Assembly (NCBI GenBank): GCA_947503585.1
Contig: CANNEJ010000013.1
Span: forward strand, 1-12,864
Direction: 5' to 3'
DNA: 12,864 bases
From: Anaerolineales bacterium
GTDB lineage: Bacteria; Chloroflexota; Anaerolineae; Anaerolineales; UBA11657
This document shows, piece by piece, positions 1 to 7,342 of this stretch. The position numbers were made by a program, and so were the translations under genes. The notes under the pieces are model-generated. The model ran no database searches and was not told where the DNA came from. It saw only the letters and a program-made list of their open reading frames with translations. Numbering within the stretch: position 1 is the stretch's first letter; every line of letters begins with the position of its first letter.

Positions 1-375
1 GCGGCTTGCGCTGGGCAGGAGCGCACTCGCCAGATCATAGGTGTCGATCGAATCATTGTTACGCAGCGCGCCGTGCTTTTGTAAAAATCCAAGATCGAAC
101 TTTAGGTTGTGGCCAATTACAGGCGCGTTGCCCACAAAGCGCAGCAGCTCCGGCAGCGCCGCCGCGAGCACCGGCGCGCGCACCACCATTGCATCCGTAA
201 TGCCGGTCAGTTCAGTAATGAAACCGGGGATCGGCACGCCCGGGTTGACGAGCGTTTCATACTCGTCCTCAATGCGCGCGCCGCGAAACTTTACCGCGCC
301 AATTTGAATGATTGCATCGCGGGTTGGATCCAGCCCCGTAGTTTCCAGATCCAGCGCAACCAGCGTGTCCGCCAT
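1..375 (-). CDS. dinG: DEDDh exonuclease domain, N-terminus of a probable DinG-type exonuclease-helicase (partial)
   Basis: Only the first 125 codons are present; the gene runs off the left edge. The frame starts at an ATG at 375, two bases after the threonine aldolase stop, so it is probably translationally coupled. The protein opens with the Exo I motif: D9 and E11 in ALDLETTG. It continues with the 'NPG.PIP..I..LTGIT' stretch (44-60) typical of DnaQ-like 3'-5' exonucleases, and the Exo II region GHNLKFD (N90, D94). The last visible segment (DTYDLASALLPSASR, 111-125) resembles the exonuclease domain at the head of DinG-family helicases more than PolC, where the matching stretch differs. These proteins are thought to act in DNA repair. 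The helicase part, expected downstream, is not visible, so a stand-alone DnaQ-like nuclease remains possible. The exonuclease call is firm; the DinG assignment is probable. Confidence 0.8.
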   Translation of the reverse strand, partial: MADTLVALDLETTGLDPTRDAIIQIGAVKFRGARIEDEYETLVNPGVPIPGFITELTGITDAMVVRAPVLAAALPELLRFVGNAPVIGHNLKFDLGFLQKHGALRNNDSIDTYDLASALLPSASR

Positions 376-377
376 GT

Positions 378-1427
378 TTAGGTGGCGAGCACGTGCTGCA
401 TAGCTTCGATTGCGCGGTCAACCATCGGCGCAGTTATCCAGCAGTGCGTTACCGCCCGGAAGCCGCGCGAAACCGGCGAGTATAGAAAGTCGACGAGCAC
501 GCCCTGCTCGCGCAAGCGCTCCATAATCTGCGCATCGGTCTGTGGCACTTGCGCAGCCAGATCAAAGTACACCATATTGGTGGCCACCACGCCGGGATCC
601 AGCTTCACGCCGGCAACGCGTGCCAAGCCATGCGCCAGTTGCTGCGCGTGCGCATGATCATCCGCCAGCCGCTCCACCATTGACCGCAGCGCCACCAAGC
701 CGGCAGCGGCCAGTATGCCGGACTGGCGCATGCCGCCGCCCAGCACCTTGCGGGCGCGCCGCGCGCGCTTGATGAACTCAACATCGCCACACAACACAGA
801 GCCGGCCGGTGCGGCGAGTCCCTTGGACAGGCAAAAAGTCACTGAGTCCGCATCCGCCACCAGCTCCGCCGCAGATACATTCAATGCAACAGCGGCGTTG
901 AACAAGCGCGCGCCATCCACATGCAGCTTGAGGCCGTGCGCGCGCGCCAGGCTGCCCGCTGCCCGCATATAGTCCACGCCCACCGGCAGGCCGCCGCACA
1001 TATTTTGCGTGTTCTCCAGTGCCAGCACACTTGTGATCGGATGGTGTTGGTCGTCGCCTTGGATTGCGCCGGCCACCAAATCCAGTGGCAGTGTCCCGTT
1101 GCTAGCCTCCGCTAGCGGATGCGCCTGCACGCCGCACAGCTGCGCCAGCTGGCCCTGCTCGTTGCGGAAGACATGTGATTTATAACCGCAGATCACTTCA
1201 GCGCCGCGCTGCGTGTGCGCCATCATCGCCGCCACATTGCCCATCGTTCCGGACGCAACGAACAAGGCAGCGGCCTTGCCCGTCATGTGCGCAGCTACCG
1301 CCTCCAGCTCGTTGACCGTGGGGTCCTCGCCATAAACATCATCGCCCACTGCAGCGGCAGCCATCGCAGCGCGCATCTCTGGCGTGGGCTTGGTCACCGT
1401 GTCGGAACGCAGGTCAATAAATTCCAT
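378..1427 (-). CDS. ltaE: Low-specificity L-threonine aldolase (PLP enzyme)
   Basis: A 349-residue fold-type I PLP enzyme that would cleave L-threonine or L-allo-threonine to glycine and acetaldehyde in the cytoplasm. The N-terminus MEFIDLRSDTVTKPT is the family's opening signature. It is followed by GDDVYGEDPTVN (28-39), the ASGTMGN phosphate-binding segment (58-64), H83 in the stacking position, HVDGAR (169-174) with the PLP-contacting aspartate, and the Schiff-base lysine K202 in CLSKGLAAPAGS. GGGMRQSG (230-237) is the usual C-terminal active-site loop. Length and motif order match the family with no gaps. The ATG at 1427 fits the conserved start, though no clear Shine-Dalgarno sequence precedes it. 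The gene lies 68 bases after the pseudouridine synthase and two bases before the exonuclease gene. Co-transcription with rluD and lspA is likely but unproven. Confidence 0.95.
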   Translation of the reverse strand: MEFIDLRSDTVTKPTPEMRAAMAAAAVGDDVYGEDPTVNELEAVAAHMTGKAAALFVASGTMGNVAAMMAHTQRGAEVICGYKSHVFRNEQGQLAQLCGVQAHPLAEASNGTLPLDLVAGAIQGDDQHHPITSVLALENTQNMCGGLPVGVDYMRAAGSLARAHGLKLHVDGARLFNAAVALNVSAAELVADADSVTFCLSKGLAAPAGSVLCGDVEFIKRARRARKVLGGGMRQSGILAAAGLVALRSMVERLADDHAHAQQLAHGLARVAGVKLDPGVVATNMVYFDLAAQVPQTDAQIMERLREQGVLVDFLYSPVSRGFRAVTHCWITAPMVDRAIEAMQHVLAT

Positions 1428-1472
1428 GATTGGGTTCAGCTACTTAGGTTTGAGATTGGCACCTGCCCACAC

Positions 1473-1495
1473 GCCGGCACCGTAAAGCGCCCGGC
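1473..1495 (-). terminator. Hairpin directly after the rluD stop codon
   Basis: Immediately after the TAA of the pseudouridine synthase the minus-strand RNA can pair GCCGG (1495-1491) with CCGGC (1477-1473). If one G is bulged the stem extends by three more pairs around a TTTACG loop. There is no T-tract behind it, so it is a doubtful intrinsic terminator. It could instead protect the 3' end of the transcript. Confidence 0.3.
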
Positions 1496-2431
1496 TTAGC
1501 CGCGCAAGGCTGCGAGGCAAGCCTCCAGCTCGGCCGGCAGCGGCGCAACAAATGTCTGCGTCCTGCCGCTTGGTAATTTCAGCGTGAGGCCGGCAGCATG
1601 CAAAAAGTGGCGCGCTAGCTTGTACCGGCCGCCGCTCACGCCGTACAAAACGTCGCCCGCCAGCGGGCATCCCAAAAATGCCATGTGCACGCGCACCTGA
1701 TGCGTGCGCCCGGTCTCCGGCTTAACATCCACCAGTGTGTAGCCGCGCAATGCCTCGCGCGTTCGATACTCGCTAACCGCCATGCGGCTGCGCAGCGCGC
1801 TGTTGGTCACCACGGCCATGCGCTGGCGGTGGCGCGGATCGCGCCCAATCGCCGCCTCCACGCGCCCGCTGGGCGTGGGCGGCCGCCCAACCACAAGCGC
1901 TACGTAATGTTTCTCCACTTTGCGCAACTTGAACTGCGCCTGCAGCGCGCGCTGCGCCGCGTCGTGTTTCGCCACCACAATCAACCCGGAGGTGTCTTTG
2001 TCCAAACGGTGCACAATCCCCGGCCGCAAGCTGCCTCCAACGCCGCCAAAGTCCTTCACATGCGCCAGCAGCGCATTCACCAGCGTGCCGGACGCATGCC
2101 CGGCGGCCGGATGCACCACCAGCCCGGCGGGTTTGTCCAACACCAGCATGTCCGCATCCTCGTACACCACCTGCAATGGAATGGCTTCTGCGATCAAGGT
2201 GGATGGCTCGGGCACAGGCACGGCGACGACCGCGGTCTCACCGCCTTCAAGCCGCACTCCGGCCTTGGCAGGCAGCTGCCCGTTTATCAGCACCTGCCCG
2301 CCCTCAATCAAGCGCTGAATTTGCGCACGCGAAAAGTCCGGCATGAACTCGACCAGCGCCTTGTCCAAGCGTTCGCCGCGCTGTGCAAGTTGAAATGTGT
2401 GCACCGCGCCGGCCGGCGTTGCCACTGCCAT
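1496..2431 (-). CDS. rluD: RluD-type 23S rRNA pseudouridine synthase
   Basis: 311 residues. An N-terminal S4 RNA-binding domain (about 17-65, with RLDKALVEFM and SRAQIQRLIEGGQVLING) is followed by an RsuA/RluA-type catalytic domain. The catalytic motif is HRLDKDTSGL (141-150) with the nucleophilic aspartate D144. DKPAGLVVHPAAGH (99-112) and the later GRTHQVRVH are also canonical. RluD-type enzymes isomerise uridines in the helix-69 loop of 23S rRNA; the exact target here is inferred from family only. The frame is open to 2875, but the first 148 codons of that opening are another frame of lspA and resemble nothing. The ATG at 2431 shares its A with the lspA TAA (TAATG), the usual coupled arrangement, and puts the S4 domain at the right distance from the N-terminus. 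The lspA-rluD gene order is widely conserved in bacteria. Confidence 0.93.
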   Translation of the reverse strand: MAVATPAGAVHTFQLAQRGERLDKALVEFMPDFSRAQIQRLIEGGQVLINGQLPAKAGVRLEGGETAVVAVPVPEPSTLIAEAIPLQVVYEDADMLVLDKPAGLVVHPAAGHASGTLVNALLAHVKDFGGVGGSLRPGIVHRLDKDTSGLIVVAKHDAAQRALQAQFKLRKVEKHYVALVVGRPPTPSGRVEAAIGRDPRHRQRMAVVTNSALRSRMAVSEYRTREALRGYTLVDVKPETGRTHQVRVHMAFLGCPLAGDVLYGVSGGRYKLARHFLHAAGLTLKLPSGRTQTFVAPLPAELEACLAALRG

Positions 2432-2976
2432 TAGTCCGGTGTCTGGCCCGGCTCTGTGACAGCCGGAGCCGGGCGCGCACGCGCCGGTTTGCTCTCGCTG
2501 CGCATCAAGATGACCAAAATTACCACGCCTGTCGAAATGGCCGCGTCCGCAATATTGAACACCGGCCAGTAATGTAAATGCAAAAAGTCCGTTACATACC
2601 CCTGATGCAGGCGGTCGATCATGTTGCCAATGGCACCGCCCACCTGCAAGCCAAGCGCCGTACGCAACCATACCTGCTCCGCCGCCAGCGTGCGGTTGTA
2701 GTACACAATCGCAGCCGACACCAGGATTGCCAGCACAGTCAGCAGCGCGCCGCCGCTCTTGAACATTCCGAATGCGGCACCGGTGTTGGTGGTATGTGCC
2801 AAGTCGAACACATCGCTCAGCCACGGGTGGATCTCCACGGTTTCGCCGATTTCCATGCGACTGCGCACCGCCCACTTGGAAAGCTGGTCAGCGGCGATCA
2901 CCACAGCCGCGACCAAAAACAGGTTCAGCTGCACGCGCAGCGGAACTCCAACATTATCCTGGGAAGTTATTTGCAT
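2431..2976 (-). CDS. lspA: Lipoprotein signal peptidase II
   Basis: 181 residues, an integral membrane aspartic protease that removes the signal peptide from diacylglyceryl-modified prolipoproteins. Four hydrophobic segments are visible (about 15-32, 60-92, 103-118, 139-158). Family motifs appear in order: DQLSK (30-34), NTGAAFG (64-70), GNxxDR (117-122), V-T-D (D130) and FNIAD (140-144). D130 and D144 are the expected catalytic pair, by spacing against known LspA enzymes. The tail after 160 is short, Pro/Ala-rich and probably unstructured. An in-frame ATG 11 codons upstream (3009) would add the basic stretch MRWYYRHQKER. I prefer the ATG at 2976 because AAGGAA (2985-2980) sits just before it, the clearest Shine-Dalgarno in the window. 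The start lies 50 bases after the ileS stop. Confidence 0.95.
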   Translation of the reverse strand: MQITSQDNVGVPLRVQLNLFLVAAVVIAADQLSKWAVRSRMEIGETVEIHPWLSDVFDLAHTTNTGAAFGMFKSGGALLTVLAILVSAAIVYYNRTLAAEQVWLRTALGLQVGGAIGNMIDRLHQGYVTDFLHLHYWPVFNIADAAISTGVVILVILMRSESKPARARPAPAVTEPGQTPD

Positions 2977-2979
2977 TCG

Positions 2980-2985
2980 TTCCTT
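2980..2985 (-). promoter_or_regulatory. lspA: Ribosome binding site deciding the lspA start
   Basis: AAGGAA on the minus strand, three to five bases before the ATG at 2976. It favours this start over the upstream in-frame ATG at 3009. Few other genes in the window have a comparable site. Confidence 0.7.
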
Positions 2986-3026
2986 CTGATGTCGATAATA
3001 CCACCGCACCAGAACTGCGCAGCGCC

Positions 3027-6000
3027 TTAGCCCGCTAATTCCACCTGCACGGCGAGGGACTCGCTTTCAATCAGCCATGGGTCTGCGGTAACTGCACCGG
3101 CTTGCAACTCAACTGCCAGCGTCTCGCCGGCAATGTATTCATGATGCTCGGCAATTGCCTGCGCAATTTGCGTGCTGGCGTGGAAGCGCACGCGAATGCG
3201 GTCTGAGATTTGGAAACCGCTGCTCTTGCGCAGCTCCTGCACCCGCCGGACCACCTCGCGCGCCAGTCCCTCCCGCACCAGTTCCGGGGTCAGGTCTGTC
3301 ACCAGCGCGGCCACCAATCCGCCTTCAGCTGCCACCGCAAAACCGCTGCGCGCTTGCAGGCGCACCTCCACTTCGGCCGGCAGCAGCTCCAGGGCAATGC
3401 CATCCACCTGCAGCGCGAGCGACTGCCCGGACAGCAGCGTGCGCGCGGCCGTGGCTGCGTCCAGGGCCGCCAAGGCTGTCCGCACGGCCGGCAGCCGGCT
3501 GCCGTACTTCTGCCCCAGCTCACGCGGCAGCGCATGCAGCTCATACGCCACCGCCTCCAAATCAGAGTTAAGCAAACGCACCTGCTTCACGTTCAGCTCA
3601 TCCGCAAGTAGTGCGCCATGGCGCGCGATCACACCCGCCGCATCCGCGCCCGCCCAAAACGCGGCTTCTGGCAGCGGCTGGCGCACCTTTAGCTTGCTGC
3701 GCTGGCGGGCGCTATGCCCCAGGGACACCAGTCTTTGCACAATCTGCATGTCATGGTTCAGCGCCGGGTCAATGCGGGCTGCTGCAGCCACCGGCCAGTC
3801 TGTCAGGTGCACCGACTCGGGCTGGTTGGCGCCGGCAAGGTTGCGGTAAATTGCATCCGCGATAAATGGCATCGAGGGTGCAAGCAGCTTGCTCACGGTT
3901 AGCAGGCATTCGTGCAGCGTGGCGTACGCCGCCTGCTTGTCCGGGCCGGCGCCGCTCTTCCAAAACCGGCGCCGCGAGCGGCGCACATACCAGTTAGAGA
4001 GGTCGTACACAAAACGCTCAATCGGGCGCGTCGCACCGGTGACATCGTAACTTTCAAAAGCTGTGGTCACACTGCCCACCAGCGTGTGCAGCTCCGAAAG
4101 GATCCAGCGGTCCAAGTCCGTCAGCGCTGCGGCTGCAGCCGGGCTGCCGCCCGCCGCTGGCTGCCAGCCATCCAAGTTGGCATACGAAACAAAAAACGCG
4201 TACGTGTTCCACAGCGTTAGCGTAAAGTTGCGCACCACCTCGCCCACAAGATCCACAGAGAAGCGCCGCTCCTGGCCGGGCGGGCTGGCAGTGTAGAGAT
4301 ACCAGCGAAACGCATCAGCGCCATGCACCGCAAGCACATCCCACGGGTTCACAATGTTGCCCTTGGACTTGGACATCTTTTGCCCTTCGCCATCGAGGAT
4401 CAGGCCGAGGCAGGCCACATTTTTGTAGGCCACGCTGCCAAACAGCAGCGCGCTGATGGCATGCAGCGAATAAAACCAGCCGCGCGTTTGATCCACCGCT
4501 TCGCAAATGTAGTCGGCGGGAAACTGCTCGTCAAAAAGCTGCTTGTTCTCAAACGGATAGTGCCATTGCGCAACCGGCATCGCACCGCTGTCAAACCAGC
4601 AGTCAATCACTTCGGGCACGCGCCGCATCAGCTTGCCGGTTTTGGGATTTGCAAATGTGATCGCGTCCACATGCGGGCGGTGCAGATCCAGCGTGTCCAG
4701 CGGTTTGCCGGCGAGTTGGGAAAGCTCCGCCACCGAGCCCACCATCAGGGTGTCGCCATCATCATCCATCCAGATGGGCAGCGGCGTTCCCCAGTAACGC
4801 TCGCGGCCCAGCGCCCAGTCCACGTTGTGCTCCAGCCAGTTGCCAAAGCGCCCGTTCTTCACGTGGTCCGGGTACCAGTTGATGGTTTGATTAAGGTTTA
4901 CGAGAGCTTCTTTGGCACGCGTGGTGCCCACATACCATGTGTCGCGCGCGTAGTAAAGCAGCGCCGTGTTGCAGCGCCAGCAGAATGGATAGGTATGCAG
5001 AATGGTGCCCGCCCGGTGCAACAGCTGCCGCGCCTGAAGATCCTGAATGATCAGCGGATCAGCATCCTTGACCCACATACCCGCAAACGGCAGCACCGCA
5101 TCAATGAAGCAGCCGCGCGCATCCACGGTCTGCAGCACCGGCAGGTTGTGCGTGCGCGCCACCTGCATGTCTTCCGCGCCGTACGCCGGCGCCAGGTGCA
5201 CAATGCCGGTGCCGTCCGTCGTGGTTACAAATTCGCCGGTCACCACAAAGTGGGCCTGCTCCGTAAACGGCAGGAAGCTGTAAAGCGGAAGGTATTGCAC
5301 GCCGGCCAGCTGCGCGCCGGTGTGCTCTGCCACAATCTTGTGCCCGCCCTCCCCCAATACCTCCGCCAAAAGTTCATGCGCCAAAATCAGGCGCGTGCCA
5401 TCCGGCTGCTCCACCGTAACGTAGCGCACCGCAGCACCCACAGCGCAAGCCACATTTGCGGGCAATGTCCATGGCGTTGTGGTCCACACCAGCAGCGCGG
5501 TGTTGGGATCATCCTTGAGGCGCATGCGCACATACACAGACGGGTCCGGCACGTCGTCCTGATAACCCAGCGCCACCTCGTGGTCAGACAGCGCCGTGCC
5601 GCAGCGCGGACAGTACGGCACAACTTTGAAGCCGCGGTACACCAGCTGCTTGTCCCACAGCTGGCGCAGGATCCACCACACTGATTCGATGTAGTTGTTC
5701 TCGTAGGTCACGTAGGCGGTTTTTAAATCCACCCAAAAACCAATCCGGTCCGTGAGGCGCTCCCACTCTTGAATATATTCAAACGCGGACTGGCGGCAGC
5801 GCGCATTGAACTCGGCGATGCCAAACTTTTCAATCTGCTCCTTGCCCGTCAAGCCCAGCTGTTTTTCAACCTCAATCTCAACCGGCAAGCCATGCGTGTC
5901 CCAGCCACCGCGCCGCAGCACATACTTGCCGCGCATTGCCTGGTAGCGCGGAAAAATATCCTTGAACGCGCGCGCCAGCACATGATGGCTGCCGGGCTTG

Positions 6001-6155
6001 CCGTTGGCAGTGGGCGGCCCTTCATAGAACACATAGCGCGGCCCGCCCGCGCGCAGCTCAGTAGATTTGCGAAATATCCCGCCTTGCTGCCAGAACTCGA
6101 GCACTTCAAGTTCCATTTGCTGCAGGTCGAGCTTTGAGGAGACCGGTGTAAACAT
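3027..6155 (-). CDS. ileS: Isoleucyl-tRNA synthetase, type 2, with GxHH signature
   Basis: 1042 residues, a cytoplasmic class I synthetase that charges tRNA-Ile. The catalytic domain begins with EGPPTANGKPGSHHVLAR (45-62). The place of the usual H-x-G-H is taken by G55-S56-H57-H58. GGWDTHGLPVE (83-93) follows, then the inserted CP1 editing domain (TTTPWTLPAN 225-234; HLAPAYGAEDM 320-330 with the conserved editing aspartate D329), ERYWGTPLPIW (452-462) and the KMSKS loop at 593-597. The anticodon-binding region starts near 690 (DLDRWILSEL). Cysteine pairs at 182/185 and 392/395 could bind zinc. Overall length and sequence fit the eukaryote-like type-2 group (IleRS2), which is linked to natural mupirocin resistance. 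The 68 bases upstream cannot hold a T-box. No Shine-Dalgarno is seen; a TAGAAT box seven bases before the ATG hints at a leaderless transcript. The gene follows ccrM and precedes lspA. Confidence 0.97.
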   Translation of the reverse strand: MFTPVSSKLDLQQMELEVLEFWQQGGIFRKSTELRAGGPRYVFYEGPPTANGKPGSHHVLARAFKDIFPRYQAMRGKYVLRRGGWDTHGLPVEIEVEKQLGLTGKEQIEKFGIAEFNARCRQSAFEYIQEWERLTDRIGFWVDLKTAYVTYENNYIESVWWILRQLWDKQLVYRGFKVVPYCPRCGTALSDHEVALGYQDDVPDPSVYVRMRLKDDPNTALLVWTTTPWTLPANVACAVGAAVRYVTVEQPDGTRLILAHELLAEVLGEGGHKIVAEHTGAQLAGVQYLPLYSFLPFTEQAHFVVTGEFVTTTDGTGIVHLAPAYGAEDMQVARTHNLPVLQTVDARGCFIDAVLPFAGMWVKDADPLIIQDLQARQLLHRAGTILHTYPFCWRCNTALLYYARDTWYVGTTRAKEALVNLNQTINWYPDHVKNGRFGNWLEHNVDWALGRERYWGTPLPIWMDDDGDTLMVGSVAELSQLAGKPLDTLDLHRPHVDAITFANPKTGKLMRRVPEVIDCWFDSGAMPVAQWHYPFENKQLFDEQFPADYICEAVDQTRGWFYSLHAISALLFGSVAYKNVACLGLILDGEGQKMSKSKGNIVNPWDVLAVHGADAFRWYLYTASPPGQERRFSVDLVGEVVRNFTLTLWNTYAFFVSYANLDGWQPAAGGSPAAAAALTDLDRWILSELHTLVGSVTTAFESYDVTGATRPIERFVYDLSNWYVRRSRRRFWKSGAGPDKQAAYATLHECLLTVSKLLAPSMPFIADAIYRNLAGANQPESVHLTDWPVAAAARIDPALNHDMQIVQRLVSLGHSARQRSKLKVRQPLPEAAFWAGADAAGVIARHGALLADELNVKQVRLLNSDLEAVAYELHALPRELGQKYGSRLPAVRTALAALDAATAARTLLSGQSLALQVDGIALELLPAEVEVRLQARSGFAVAAEGGLVAALVTDLTPELVREGLAREVVRRVQELRKSSGFQISDRIRVRFHASTQIAQAIAEHHEYIAGETLAVELQAGAVTADPWLIESESLAVQVELAG

Positions 6156-6162
6156 AAATTGA

Positions 6163-6168
6163 ATTCTA
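6163..6168 (-). promoter_or_regulatory. ileS: Possible -10 box for a leaderless ileS transcript
   Basis: TAGAAT on the minus strand ends seven bases before the ileS ATG, in a short AT-rich patch of an otherwise GC-rich gap, and no Shine-Dalgarno is present. That spacing is typical of leaderless starts. No convincing -35 lies 17 bases upstream, so support is weak. Confidence 0.25.
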
Positions 6169-6205
6169 TTCTGTTTTGCGCTGCTGGCCTGCGGGCTGCA
6201 GTCCG

Positions 6206-6223
6206 CTGGCAGCCGGCTGCCGG
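6206..6223 (-). terminator. Dyad with CCGG centre directly after the ccrM stop
   Basis: GGCAGCCGGCTGCC (6208-6221) is a perfect 14-bp palindrome two bases beyond the ccrM TGA. As RNA it would fold into a GGCAG/CTGCC stem with a CCGG loop; two outer pairs, one of them G-U, extend it to 6206-6223. No T-tract follows, so termination is uncertain. It could be an mRNA 3'-end hairpin or a DNA dyad. Confidence 0.35.
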
Positions 6224-7333
6224 TCAGGGAGCGGCAGCCTGCAAGCGCTGGCGCAGCTGGTCCACCGTCTGCCGCTGGCCGCTGCTGCCATCATCGTAAT
6301 ACCAGTGATCCCAGCCGTTGCAGGCACTGCCCCGAATCAAACTGCCAATTTGGTGGATGGATCCGGTTTGCCCGCGCCAGCGCAGGTGGCCGCTGGCCAG
6401 CACCACCGCCCGCTGCGCGCCCTGCGCGCCAAAGAAGAGCGTCTGCCCCGGCTGCAGCAAACCATTTTCCAGCAGCGCACCAAACGGCACGCGCGGCAGC
6501 GTGCGCCGCTCCGGCGTGGTCAGCACCTGCAGCGCGGGATCCGGCAGCTGCACGGCGGCAATACGCCGCCGCGCCAGGCTGATGTATTTGCGCTCGCGCT
6601 CGATGCCCACCCAGTGGCGGCCCAGCTTGCGCGCCACCGCACCGGTTGTGCCGCTGCCAAAAAACGGATCGAGCACCACATCGCCGGGACTGGTGCTGGC
6701 CAGCAGCACACGGTAGAGCAGCGCCTCGGGCTTCTGCGTGGAATGCGCTTTCTGCCCGTTTACCTTCAGCCGTTCGTTTCCGCTGCACAATGGCAGGCGC
6801 CAGTCACTGCGCATTTGCAAATCATCATTCAGCGCCTTCAGTGCCTGATGGTTAAAGGTGTGGCGCGCGCCCTTGGTCTTCTGCGCCCACACCAGCGTCT
6901 CGTGCGCATTTGTAAAGCGCACGCCGCGAAAGTTAGGCATCGGATTGGCCTTGACCCACACCACATCATTCAGAATCCAGTATTGCAGATCCTGCAGCAA
7001 TGCGCCCACGCGATAAATATTGTGATAGCTGCCAATCACCCACAGCGTGCCGGTGTCTTTTAGCACACGCCGGCAGCCTTGCAGCCATGCACGCGTGAAT
7101 GCATCGTACGCTGCAAAATCTTCAAACTGATCCCACGCATCCGTAACCGCAGCTACACGCGAGCTGTCCGGCCGGTACAGCGCCTGCTGCAGCTGCAGGT
7201 TATAGGGCGGGTCGGCAAACACCACATCCACCGAAGCCGCGGGCAGCTGCTCCAGCACGGCAACGCAGTCGCCCAGAATTACGGTGTCCAGCGGCAGTTT
7301 GGCAATGGGTTTAGTTTGTTTGCGCACCGGCAT
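6224..7333 (-). CDS. ccrM: CcrM-like DNA adenine-N6 methyltransferase with RAMA domain
   Basis: 369 residues. The catalytic motif DPPY (41-44) comes before the AdoMet-binding DPFFGSGTTG (222-231), the order of beta-class adenine methyltransferases. The match to CcrM/HinfI-type enzymes is close: LYRPDSS, AWDQFEDFAAYDAFTRAWL (66-84), WVIGSYHNIYRVG (98-110), NPMPNFRGVRFTNAHETL (130-147) and STQKPEALLYR (198-208). The C-terminus (about 279-347: RVPFGALLENGLL ... TGSIHQIG ... ACNGWDHWYY) is the RAMA domain, which in CcrM contributes to DNA recognition. CcrM methylates adenine in GANTC, so GANTC is the predicted target. No restriction endonuclease gene is adjacent, so it appears to be an orphan methyltransferase. 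It starts nine bases after the alaX stop, so co-transcription is likely. No Shine-Dalgarno is evident. Confidence 0.92.
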   Translation of the reverse strand: MPVRKQTKPIAKLPLDTVILGDCVAVLEQLPAASVDVVFADPPYNLQLQQALYRPDSSRVAAVTDAWDQFEDFAAYDAFTRAWLQGCRRVLKDTGTLWVIGSYHNIYRVGALLQDLQYWILNDVVWVKANPMPNFRGVRFTNAHETLVWAQKTKGARHTFNHQALKALNDDLQMRSDWRLPLCSGNERLKVNGQKAHSTQKPEALLYRVLLASTSPGDVVLDPFFGSGTTGAVARKLGRHWVGIERERKYISLARRRIAAVQLPDPALQVLTTPERRTLPRVPFGALLENGLLQPGQTLFFGAQGAQRAVVLASGHLRWRGQTGSIHQIGSLIRGSACNGWDHWYYDDGSSGQRQTVDQLRQRLQAAAP

Positions 7334-7342
7334 GTATTTACT

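Noticed and set aside
2432..2875. A 148-codon upstream extension of the pseudouridine synthase frame.
   Set aside because: It lies entirely within lspA in another frame and resembles no domain; the TAATG overlap at 2431 gives a better start.
4323..5684. A 453-codon open frame on the plus strand opposite ileS.
   Set aside because: It mirrors the strong codon-position bias of ileS. Its translation is rich in His, Arg and Gln with no motif, and ileS is beyond doubt on the other strand.
6176..7063. A 295-codon open frame on the plus strand opposite ccrM.
   Set aside because: A shadow of the methyltransferase gene: low-complexity translation and no recognisable domain.
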